In this document: piece after piece, positions 31,453 to 38,181 of the stretch | Layout of the letters: each line of letters opens with the position of its first letter | Numbering within the stretch: position 1 is the first letter of the stretch | Source of the DNA: Bradyrhizobium hipponense | GTDB taxonomy: Bacteria > Pseudomonadota > Alphaproteobacteria > Rhizobiales > Xanthobacteraceae | Direction: 5' to 3' | Assembly (NCBI RefSeq): GCF_008123965.1 | Contig: NZ_VSTH01000077.1 | Span: 1-38,732 of the forward strand | DNA: 38,732 nucleotides | The notes under the pieces: model-generated | Told to the model about the DNA's origin: nothing | The model's database searches: none | Seen by the model: only the letters and a program-made list of their open reading frames with translations | Translations under genes and position numbers: made by a program

Positions 31453-33062
31453 ACCAGATCAGCCCTCCGCCCAAAATCGACATCATTCCCGCGAGCGCAC
31501 CGTTCTCCGATGCGCAGCGCTCCTGGCTGAACGGATTCTTTGCCGGCCTATTGTCGCCTGACGCCGCCGCGCCTTTGTCGGCGGAGCAGGGCGCTGCCGT
31601 GATGCAAGGCGCAGCCGGCGACGGGGATGACGGCGAAGCGCCATGGCACGACCAGACCATGCCGATTGCCGACCGGATGAAGCTCGCCGAAGGCCGCCCC
31701 GTGCGCCGCAAGATGATGGCGGCGATGGCGCAGCAGGATTGCGGCCAGTGCGGCTATAATTGCCACGACTATTCGGAGGCGATTGCGAGCGGCAGCGAGG
31801 CCCGGCTCAACCTTTGCGTCCCCGGCGGCAAGGAAACCGCGCGGATGCTCAAGGCCCTGCACGAAGAGCTGGACAAGGCACCGGCGGCCAAAGCTACCGA
31901 CAAGCAGGACAAAGTGACCGCGCCGGCCGTGACGGTGACGATTGCCGAACCCGGCCGCTCGCGCGACAACCCTGTTACCGCGACCTTCCTGTCGCGGCGC
32001 CTGCTCAACAAGGGGAAGTCGGAGAAGGAGACCTATCACGTCGACTTCGATCTCTCCGAAAGCAAGCTCGACTACGTCGTCGGAGACTCCTTCGGCGTGT
32101 TCGCGCGCAACGATGTCGGCCTCGTCGATCAGATCATCGCGCTGCTCGGCGCCTCGCACACCACCAAGGTCAACGGCAAGACGCTGCGCGAGGTGTTGAT
32201 CGACGACGTTTCGCTGTCGCCGGCGCCCGACACGCTGTTCGAGCTGATTTCGTTCATCACCGGCGGCGCGCAGCGCGAGAAGGCGCGGGCGCTGGCGCAG
32301 GGCGAGGATCCCGATGGCGATGCCGCGACGCTGGACGTCATGGCGGCGCTGCAGAAATTTTCCGGCACGCGGCCGCATCCCGAGGCCTTCGTCGAGGCGC
32401 TCGAGCCGCTCCAGCCGCGGCTTTATTCGATCTCGTCCTCGCACAATGCGACGCCCGGCAAGCTGTCGCTGACGGTCGATTCCGTGCGCTACGTCATCGG
32501 CAAGCGCAAGCGGATCGGCGTCGCCTCGACCTTCCTCGGCGAACGCATCTCCGAGGGCGAAAAGCTCAAGGTCTATGTGCAGAAGGCGCACGGCTTCGGC
32601 CTGCCCCAGGATCCGAAGACGCCGATCATCATGATCGGCCCCGGCACCGGCATCGCGCCGTTCCGCGCCTTCCTGTTCGACCGCAAGGCGACCGGCGCGC
32701 CCGGCAAGAACTGGCTGTTCTTCGGCCACCAGCGCAGCGATTGCGACTTCTTCTACCAGGACGAGCTCAACGCGATGAAGACCTCGGGCCTGCTGACGCG
32801 TCTGTCGCTGGCCTGGTCGCGCGACGGTGAGAAGAAGTTCTACGTGCAGGACCGCATGCGCGAGGTCGGCCGCGAGCTGTGGACCTGGCTCGCCGAGGGC
32901 GCGCATCTCTACATCTGCGGCGATGCCAAGCGCATGGCCAAGGACGTGGAGCGCGCGCTGGTCGACATCGTCGCACAGTTCGGCGCGCGTTCGACCGATG
33001 AAGCCGTCAGTTTTGTCGCCGAACTCAAGAAGACCGGACGCTTTCAGGCTGACGTGTACTAA
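31449..33062 (+). CDS. CysJ-like FAD/NADPH reductase fused to a four-Cys Fe-S domain
   Basis: This 537-residue protein carries the FAD and NADPH modules of CysJ-type reductases: RLYSISSS (324-331) for FAD, IGPGTGIAPFRAF (from about 396) for NADPH, and a C-terminal Tyr. The flavodoxin domain of true CysJ is missing. Instead residues 90-130 contain C98, C101, C105 and C123 in DCGQCGYNCHDYSE and NLCVPGGKE, like the PF04060 FeS domain. It probably passes electrons from NADPH through FAD and a [4Fe-4S] cluster to NirA; this is inference from the domains and the ATGA overlap with nirA. Both proteins also begin with a similar helix (FSDAQRSWLNGFFAGL here, FTDDQKRYLEGFTTGL in NirA). Databases would probably call it sulfite reductase subunit alpha. 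Confidence 0.85.
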   Translation: MNQISPPPKIDIIPASAPFSDAQRSWLNGFFAGLLSPDAAAPLSAEQGAAVMQGAAGDGDDGEAPWHDQTMPIADRMKLAEGRPVRRKMMAAMAQQDCGQCGYNCHDYSEAIASGSEARLNLCVPGGKETARMLKALHEELDKAPAAKATDKQDKVTAPAVTVTIAEPGRSRDNPVTATFLSRRLLNKGKSEKETYHVDFDLSESKLDYVVGDSFGVFARNDVGLVDQIIALLGASHTTKVNGKTLREVLIDDVSLSPAPDTLFELISFITGGAQREKARALAQGEDPDGDAATLDVMAALQKFSGTRPHPEAFVEALEPLQPRLYSISSSHNATPGKLSLTVDSVRYVIGKRKRIGVASTFLGERISEGEKLKVYVQKAHGFGLPQDPKTPIIMIGPGTGIAPFRAFLFDRKATGAPGKNWLFFGHQRSDCDFFYQDELNAMKTSGLLTRLSLAWSRDGEKKFYVQDRMREVGRELWTWLAEGAHLYICGDAKRMAKDVERALVDIVAQFGARSTDEAVSFVAELKKTGRFQADVY

Positions 33063-33277
33063 GGCGCGATCCCAACGCGTCGTGCTTCTGGGAGTCTGAC
33101 TCGGTTCCAATCGGCTCGGATTTTAACGAATAGGATTCTCGGAACCTGCGGATGAGGAGAATTTGTTGCTGCGATGGGGCTTCCCAAGAGAACCTCCATC
33201 GCTATTTCCGTCGCGATCTTGCCTGAACCCAGGGTTGAGCCTTCATAATCCCGCAAATGGGGCGTTGGAGATCGACC

Positions 33278-33430
33278 ATGCGCGAACTATCGGCGGAAGC
33301 CAGACTGCACTTTTACGCGCGCTCGCTCTCGCGGCGGACCGGGGCGAGTGCCCATCATCTGGCGCTCTACAGCGCCTTCGCCGTCATCGCCGCCATCGTG
33401 TTCGGCACGCTGTCGGTGCATCCGTTCTAA
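33278..33430 (+). CDS. Small single-span membrane protein (50 aa)
   Basis: I do not recognise this 50-residue protein, but it looks real. The ATG at 33278 has TTGGAG 7 nt upstream, an ideal distance. The N-terminal half is basic and amphipathic (RELSAEARLHFYARSLSRR). The C-terminal half is one clean hydrophobic span (LALYSAFAVIAAIVFGTLS) ending VHPF and TAA. The arrangement suggests an inner-membrane protein with the N-terminus inside. It lies 215 bp after the nirA-reductase operon; the gap shows no other gene and no clear terminator. A palindromic repeat follows. The function is unknown. Confidence 0.6.
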   Translation: MRELSAEARLHFYARSLSRRTGASAHHLALYSAFAVIAAIVFGTLSVHPF

Positions 33431-33450
33431 CGAAGCTTCGTAGGTCCGCA

Positions 33451-33541
33451 GGGTGGGCAGAGGCGCGCTCTTCGCGCGCCGTGCCCACCATCCCTCAACA
33501 TGTGAAAACGATTTGGTGGGCACGCTGCGCTTTGCCCACCC
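33451..33541. repeat. Intergenic palindromic repeat (GGGTGGGCA ends)
   Basis: GGGTGGGCA (33451-33459) and TGCCCACCC (33533-33541) are perfect inverted ends. Inside, GGCGCGC/GCGCGCC and additional TGCCCACCA and TGGTGGGCA copies form nested hairpins. This type is frequent between genes of Bradyrhizobium (from memory). It fills the gap between the small membrane protein and the convergent pxpA. Confidence 0.8.
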
Positions 33542-33559
33542 TACGGCACCGAGTCCGTC

Positions 33560-34327
33560 TCACCCGCGCTTGAACGGCGCCACCTCGATTCCTGCATCCT
33601 TCAGCGCCTGACGCAGGCCGCGCGCGATGTCGACGGCGCCGGGCGTGTCGCCGTGGATGCAGACCGTGTCCGTCCGCATCTTGATGACCTTGCCGGTGAC
33701 CGAGACCACCGCGCCATCCTGCACCATGCGCACCACGCGGTCGGCGATGGCCTTGGCGTCGTGCAGCACGGCGCCGGGCTTCTTGCGCGAGACCAGATTG
33801 CCGTCGTCCTCGTAGGCGCGGTCGGCGAACACCTCGTGCACCATCGGCAGATTGGCCGCTTCCCCGGCCTTCACCAGCTTCGAATTGGCGAGCACGACGA
33901 AGATCAGGCTGGGATCGACCGCCCTAATGCCGGCCGCGATTGCCTTTGCGGTCATGTCGTCCTCGCAGGCGACGTTGGAGAGCGCGCCATGCGCCTTCAC
34001 ATGGGTCACTTTGTGGCCGGCGGCGGTTGCGATCGCCTGCAGCGCGCCGATCTGGTAGGCGACGAGGTTCTCGATCTCGGAGGCCTTCAGGCCCGCGATC
34101 GGATGCCGGCCAAAGCCGTGCAGGTCGCGATAGCCGGGATGCGCGCCGACCGAGACGCCGCGCGCTTTTGCAAGCTCGACCGTCCGGCGCATGATATCGG
34201 GATCGCCGGCATGGAAGCCGCAAGCGACGTTGACCGAGCTCGCCAGTTCGATCATCGCAGCGTCATTGCCCATCTCCCACGCGCCAAAACCTTCGCCGAG
34301 ATCGCAATTGAGATCGATCGTCTTCAT
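33560..34327 (-). CDS. pxpA: 5-oxoprolinase subunit PxpA (LamB/YcsF family)
   Basis: PxpA with PxpB and PxpC hydrolyses 5-oxoproline (pyroglutamate), a spontaneous glutamine damage product, to glutamate using ATP. The 255-residue protein starts TIDLNCDLGEGFGAWEMGND, with ACGFHAGDP, VGAHPGYRDLHGFGR, THVKAHGALSN and VCIHGDTPGAVDIAR, all typical of the family. I use the ATG at 34327 (MKTIDLNCDLGEG), with GGAG about 9 nt upstream. It is third in the order pxpB-pxpC-pxpA, 32 bp after pxpC, and probably co-transcribed. Confidence 0.93.
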   Translation of the reverse strand: MKTIDLNCDLGEGFGAWEMGNDAAMIELASSVNVACGFHAGDPDIMRRTVELAKARGVSVGAHPGYRDLHGFGRHPIAGLKASEIENLVAYQIGALQAIATAAGHKVTHVKAHGALSNVACEDDMTAKAIAAGIRAVDPSLIFVVLANSKLVKAGEAANLPMVHEVFADRAYEDDGNLVSRKKPGAVLHDAKAIADRVVRMVQDGAVVSVTGKVIKMRTDTVCIHGDTPGAVDIARGLRQALKDAGIEVAPFKRG

Positions 34328-34359
34328 GGGGTGCTCTCCGCCTCTGGTCGTCTTGTGGT

Positions 34360-35397
34360 TTACGGCTCCGCAATGACCTGCCATGTGCCGGCATCGACGG
34401 CGCTCACCGCATAGCCCGCAACGTTAGCATCCTGGAGCGCCTCGATGTTGAGCTCGACGGCGTCGAAAGAACGCAGGCGATCGGGCAGGTTCCGGATCAA
34501 CTGCGCAAACTTGCGTGCCTCGTCCTGCGCCTCGGCCATGGTGACCTGCTTGAAGCGGAACGCTGTTCCCGCCGAGGTCTGCGCGAGGCGGCCGACATCG
34601 GCCGTGATCACGGTTGCGATCTTCGGGTAGCCGCCGGAGGTGCCGCGGTCCATCATCAGCGCGATCGGCGCGCCGTTGCCGGGCACCTGGATGCTGCCGT
34701 TGACGGTGCCGTCGGAGACGATGTTGTGGCCGTGCAGATGCTTGATCGCGGGTCCTTCGAGCCGGTAGCCCATGCGGTCGGAGGTCGCCGAGATCTTCCA
34801 CTCGCTATTTAAGAACAGCGCCTTGTTGGCGTCGTCGAACTCGTCGTCCTGCGGACCCATCACGACGCGGATCGGACCGCTCGACGGCTGCGGCAATTCG
34901 ATCCGCAATTCGGGCGCGCCGCTCGCGGCATCGACGGTGAATTCGTCGCCGGCCTGGAGCGGGCGCGGGTAGGGGCTGCCGAGGCCCGCGCGCGCGTTCA
35001 CCGCGAGGCTGCCGAACACGGGCTCGCCTTTGATACCGCCTTCGATCGCGAGATAGGTGAAGGCCCCGCCGCGGGCAAAGCCCAGCGTCAGCGTCTCGCC
35101 GTCCTTCAGCGTCACAGATGTGTCCATGGCCACCGGCCGCCCGGCAATGTCGGCATTGCGCGGCGCGCCTGCGATCGCGACCCGCACGGCGCCGTCGCGG
35201 GCGGTGAAGGCGGCGCCGAATGGACCAATCTCGACAGCGGCTGCGAACAGCTCGTTGCCGACCAGGCAATTCGCCGCCGCAAGCGCCAGCCGGTCCATCG
35301 CGCCGCTCGGCGTCAGGCCATAGCGCTGCGCACCCAGACGCCCGCCATCCTGGACGGAGCTTGCAGGCCCGATGCTGGCGACGACGAGCCGGCTCAT
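34360..35397 (-). CDS. pxpC: 5-oxoprolinase subunit PxpC (KipA/AHS2-type)
   Basis: This 345-residue protein is a biotin-dependent-carboxyltransferase-like (AHS2) subunit that joins PxpB in the 5-oxoprolinase complex. Signatures include SIGPASSVQDGGRLGAQRYGL, SGAMDRLALAAANCLVGNE, ISATSDRMGYRLEGP and MMDRGTSGGYPKIATVITAD. The ATG at 35397 overlaps the pxpB stop by 4 bp (ATGA), so the complex partners are translationally coupled. No biotin-attachment domain is present, as expected. Older names for homologues, such as urea amidolyase or allophanate hydrolase subunit 2, are misleading here, because a separate pxpA completes the set. Confidence 0.92.
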   Translation of the reverse strand: MSRLVVASIGPASSVQDGGRLGAQRYGLTPSGAMDRLALAAANCLVGNELFAAAVEIGPFGAAFTARDGAVRVAIAGAPRNADIAGRPVAMDTSVTLKDGETLTLGFARGGAFTYLAIEGGIKGEPVFGSLAVNARAGLGSPYPRPLQAGDEFTVDAASGAPELRIELPQPSSGPIRVVMGPQDDEFDDANKALFLNSEWKISATSDRMGYRLEGPAIKHLHGHNIVSDGTVNGSIQVPGNGAPIALMMDRGTSGGYPKIATVITADVGRLAQTSAGTAFRFKQVTMAEAQDEARKFAQLIRNLPDRLRSFDAVELNIEALQDANVAGYAVSAVDAGTWQVIAEP

Positions 35398-36125
35398 GCG
35401 ACCACCTGCTCGGCGACGATCTCGCCGGCTTCCGCGGCGCGGTCCTGCTCCTCGAAGGTCTTGTGGTCGATGGCGAAAAACGTCACGCGATCACCGGGTT
35501 CGGTGAGGAAGGTCGGATTCCGGTGCAGCTGATAGGTCCGCACCGGCGTGCGGCCGAGCAGGTGCCATCCGCTCGGAGCAGCCAGGCATTGGATTCCGGC
35601 CTGGATGCCGCCGATCGAGATCGTGCCGGCGGGCGTCAGCAGCCGCGGATTCTGCCGCCGCGGCATGTGCAGGGATTTGTCCAGCCCGCTGAGATAGGAC
35701 CAGCCCGGCGTGAAGCCGATCATGGCAACCTTGTAGTCGCCGGCCACATGCCTGGCGACGATGTCGTCGGGCGTGGTGTTCAGCGCCTTGGCGACATCCT
35801 CGAGATCGATGCCGTGCTCGCCGCCATAAGCGACGGGAATGCGCCAGCGCCGCGCTGTCGTGGCCGGCGGCAGCGGCTGGCTGGCGAGCGCAAGCAGCTT
35901 TTCGCCGAGCGTATCGAAGCCGATCTTGCCGGGATCGTAATGCACCAGCAGCGAGCGATAGGTGGGTACGGATTCGGTGATGCCATCGACAGGGCTTGCT
36001 GCGAGCGCCTTGTCGAGCGCCAGCACGCGCTGGTTGGCGTCCTCGTCGATGGTGCGGCTGAACTCGACCGTGACGGCGCTGTCGCCACTGGGCAGAAGGC
36101 GGGGCGGAGGAAGCGTCGCGGCCAT
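35394..36125 (-). CDS. pxpB: 5-oxoprolinase subunit PxpB (KipI/AHS1-type)
   Basis: This is a 243-residue AHS1-domain protein, first gene of the pxpBCA operon. Its marks are RLLPSGDSAVTVEFSRTID at the start, MIGFTPGWSYLSGLD and GGIQAGIQCLAAPSGWHLLG near the C-terminus. With PxpC it provides the ATP-dependent phosphorylation part of 5-oxoproline hydrolysis. Homologues include KipI of Bacillus, an inhibitor of the sporulation kinase KinA; that function is not expected here. The ATG at 36125 has no strong ribosome site. Its upstream region is shared with the divergent rraA-like gene. Confidence 0.92.
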   Translation of the reverse strand: MAATLPPPRLLPSGDSAVTVEFSRTIDEDANQRVLALDKALAASPVDGITESVPTYRSLLVHYDPGKIGFDTLGEKLLALASQPLPPATTARRWRIPVAYGGEHGIDLEDVAKALNTTPDDIVARHVAGDYKVAMIGFTPGWSYLSGLDKSLHMPRRQNPRLLTPAGTISIGGIQAGIQCLAAPSGWHLLGRTPVRTYQLHRNPTFLTEPGDRVTFFAIDHKTFEEQDRAAEAGEIVAEQVVA

Positions 36126-36246
36126 GAGCTGTCGAAATCGGGCTTCTGGAGTAACGCGGGCTCAGCCTTGAGTTCCGCATCGCCCTGCTTCGCGTAAATG
36201 CGTCCGCAAGTCCAATAAATTAATGCAAGGGCAGGCGATAAAGCCT

Positions 36247-36266
36247 TGTTATCGCGTCGCATAACA
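36247..36266. promoter_or_regulatory. Candidate operator: 20-bp dyad between pxpB and the rraA-like gene
   Basis: TGTTAT (36247-36252), eight bases, then ATAACA (36261-36266) form a perfect dyad in the 249-bp divergent region. Its size and the contained TTAT-N8-ATAA resemble a binding site for a dimeric regulator of LysR or GntR type. No regulator gene is adjacent. AT-rich CAATAAATTAATGC lies just to its left, toward pxpB. Confidence 0.4.
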
Positions 36267-36374
36267 GCCGCGTGGGGCGCGCTCTTGATTCGCGTTCTTG
36301 GCCCTTGACGCGAAGCGTCCGCCTCGCAAGATGCGCGGCGTTCCTTCCCGCCCATCCGGAGCTCGTCTTTTTCC

Positions 36375-37073
36375 ATGTCGCTGTCCCCCGAAGCCCGCAA
36401 GACCCTCGCCGGCATCACCACTGCCACCATCACCACGGTCCTGCTGAAGAAGGGCCTGCGTAACGTGTGGATGCGAGGCGCCCGTCCGCTGCGTCTAGGC
36501 CAGCCGCGCCTGGTGGGACCGGCCTTCACGCTGCGCTTCGTGCCGGCGCGCGAGGATCTGGCGACGCCGGAATCCTGGTCGTCGCCGATCTCGACCCGCA
36601 CCGCGATCGAGGCAATGCCCGACGGCTGCATCGCCGTGGTCGATGCCATGGGCATCACCGATGCCGGTATCTTCGGCGACATCCTCTGCGCGCGCATGGT
36701 CAAGCGCGGCGTCACCGCGCTCGTCACTGACGGCGTGGTGCGTGACCTCGAGGGCGTGCTCGGCACCAATCTGCCGGTGTGGTGCGACGGCTATGCTGCG
36801 CCGCCGTCGGTTGCGGGCCTCACCTTCGTCGGCTGGGGCGAGCCGATCGGCTGCGGCGGCGTCGCGGTGTTCCCGAACGACATCGTGGTCGCCGATCAGG
36901 ACGGTTGCGTGCTGATCCCGCAGGCGATGCTCGATCACGTGCTCGCCGAGGGCGTCGAGCAGGAACGGATGGAAGCCTGGATCGTCAACGAGGTGAACAA
37001 CGGTGCCGTCCTGCCGGGCCTCTATCCCATGAACGCCGAGACCAAGGCGCGCTACGCGGCAAGCAAGAAGTAA
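36375..37073 (+). CDS. RraA family protein (putative aldolase/decarboxylase type)
   Basis: This 232-residue protein has the RraA fold signature FGDILCARMVKRGVTALVTD, then GVVRD, whose Asp/Arg residues bind metal and substrate in 4-hydroxy-4-methyl-2-oxoglutarate aldolases. VGPAFTLRF, the GGVAVFPNDIVVADQDGCVL strand pair and IPQAMLDHVL are also typical. Family members are either RNase E inhibitors or, more often, pyruvate-type aldolases or oxaloacetate decarboxylases. The conserved catalytic region and the cupin neighbour favour small-molecule chemistry. Annotation as menaquinone methyltransferase is an old error for this family. The ATG at 36375 is divergent from pxpB. Confidence 0.85.
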   Translation: MSLSPEARKTLAGITTATITTVLLKKGLRNVWMRGARPLRLGQPRLVGPAFTLRFVPAREDLATPESWSSPISTRTAIEAMPDGCIAVVDAMGITDAGIFGDILCARMVKRGVTALVTDGVVRDLEGVLGTNLPVWCDGYAAPPSVAGLTFVGWGEPIGCGGVAVFPNDIVVADQDGCVLIPQAMLDHVLAEGVEQERMEAWIVNEVNNGAVLPGLYPMNAETKARYAASKK

Positions 37074-37096
37074 CGAGACAACAAGCGAGGCTACCC

Positions 37097-37501
37097 ATGG
37101 AGATCACTGTCGCAGGCACGCGGCCGACCCGCCGCGCGCCCAAGGAACACTTCACCGGCACGGTCTGGCAGGACCCCGTCATCATGGCGCCCGCGCCGGC
37201 GCGGCTGAACTGCTCACGCGTCTCGTTCGAGCCGGGTGCGCGCACCAACTGGCATCACCATCCGCTCGGACAGACGCTCTATGTGATTTCGGGCGTCGGG
37301 CGCGTTCAGACCAAGGGCGGGCCTGTCATCGAAATCCGTCCCGGCGACACCGTCTGGATTCCGCCGAACGAGGTGCACTGGCACGGGGGCTCGCCGACCA
37401 ATGGCATGACCCACATCGCCATGCAGGAAGCGCTCGGCGGCGTCTATTCGACCTGGCTGGAGCCGGTGACCGACGCGGAGTATGGAGCGGCGGTCGGCTA
37501 G
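37097..37501 (+). CDS. Small cupin-domain protein
   Basis: This is a 134-residue single-domain cupin. Motif 1 is PGARTNWHHHPLGQTLYVISG, with metal-binding His residues and a glutamine where Glu is common. Motif 2 is PGDTVWIPPNEVHWHGGSP, with its His. It lies 23 bp after the rraA-like gene and should be co-transcribed. The ATG at 37097 has GCGAGG 5 nt upstream. Relatives include small cupin hydroxynitrile lyases (the (R)-mandelonitrile lyase type) and carboxymuconolactone-decarboxylase-associated cupins; the reaction here is not known. A longer in-frame ORF starting earlier overlaps the previous gene and is not credible. Confidence 0.85.
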   Translation: MEITVAGTRPTRRAPKEHFTGTVWQDPVIMAPAPARLNCSRVSFEPGARTNWHHHPLGQTLYVISGVGRVQTKGGPVIEIRPGDTVWIPPNEVHWHGGSPTNGMTHIAMQEALGGVYSTWLEPVTDAEYGAAVG

Positions 37502-37502
37502 C

Positions 37503-37637
37503 TCTCGTGCCCCGGACAAGACGCATCTCCCCGCGGCGATGCGTCGCCGATCCGGGCCCAAAACTTTTGACGGCATCACGACTGCTGGGTCCCGGGTCTG
37601 CGCAGCAACGCTTCGCGTCGCTGCTTGTCCGGGACAC
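37503..37637. repeat. Intergenic repeat with GTGCCCCGGACAAG / CTTGTCCGGGACAC ends
   Basis: The element begins CGTGCCCCGGACAAG and ends CTTGTCCGGGACACG, an imperfect inverted repeat. Inside are GACGCATC/GATGCGTC and the common CTGGGTCCCGGGTCTGCGCAG block. It resembles a dispersed Bradyrhizobium intergenic repeat (from memory) and separates convergent genes. Confidence 0.75.
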
Positions 37638-37643
37638 GCCACC

Positions 37644-37994
37644 TTACATCCGCTCGGCGGTCCATGTTCCCGTGCACATCGCGCCGCGCCAGGTGCCCGA
37701 GCCGGAGGTGCCGCTGAGCCGGCCGAAGCCGACGGCGCGCTTGATGCCGGTGCTCAAGGTGACGTTGATGCTGCCGGCATCCGCCACACGGCCGGACGCC
37801 GTTACCGCGACGCTGCTCGAGGCGATCTGACCGTTGTTGATGCCGATTGCGACGGTTGAGCCGTTGCCGCAGGTCCGGCTCGACGATGCGATACGGACGT
37901 TCCATGCGCCATCGAAAGTGCTGGCGCTTGCCTGCGTGGCCGGCATCCCGATGGCGAGGATCGTGGCGAAAAGACACTTGCGAAAACCGTTCAT
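37644..37994 (-). CDS. Small secreted protein of unknown function (116 aa)
   Basis: The protein has a clear signal peptide (MNGFRKCLFATILAIGMPAT to about Ala24, ...QASA) and a mature part of about 92 residues. The mature part is rich in Ser, Gly and Thr and has two Cys (RTCGNGS and GAMCTGTW) that could form a disulphide. The pattern FDGAWNVRI...GSGTWRGAMCTGTWTAER suggests a small beta-barrel built from repeated G-x-W strands, as in many periplasmic proteins of rhizobia. The ATG at 37994 has AGGGG 8 nt upstream on its strand; a GTG 24 nt earlier is less likely. Confidence 0.75.
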   Translation of the reverse strand: MNGFRKCLFATILAIGMPATQASASTFDGAWNVRIASSSRTCGNGSTVAIGINNGQIASSSVAVTASGRVADAGSINVTLSTGIKRAVGFGRLSGTSGSGTWRGAMCTGTWTAERM

Positions 37995-38130
37995 GACACG
38001 CCCCTGTGAGTTGACCATGCGGGGATCTTGTCATGGCCGCGGAACCGGCGATGTGAGAGGTGTCACGTCCGAAGGGGCCTCTGTGAGGTGGCGCACCCTG
38101 CGATGACGCGGCCCTTGACGCGAAAAGCAA

Positions 38131-38154
38131 AAGGGCCCCGATCAAGGGGCCCTT
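38131..38154 (-). terminator. Intrinsic terminator of the DUF2147 gene
   Basis: AAGGGCCCC (38131-38139) and GGGGCCCTT (38146-38154) form a perfect 9-bp stem with a 6-nt loop. On the minus strand it is followed by TTGCTTTTCGCG. It lies 27 bp after the stop of the DUF2147 gene. Confidence 0.85.
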
Positions 38155-38181
38155 GCTTCCGTCACAACCTCGAACGCGGGC

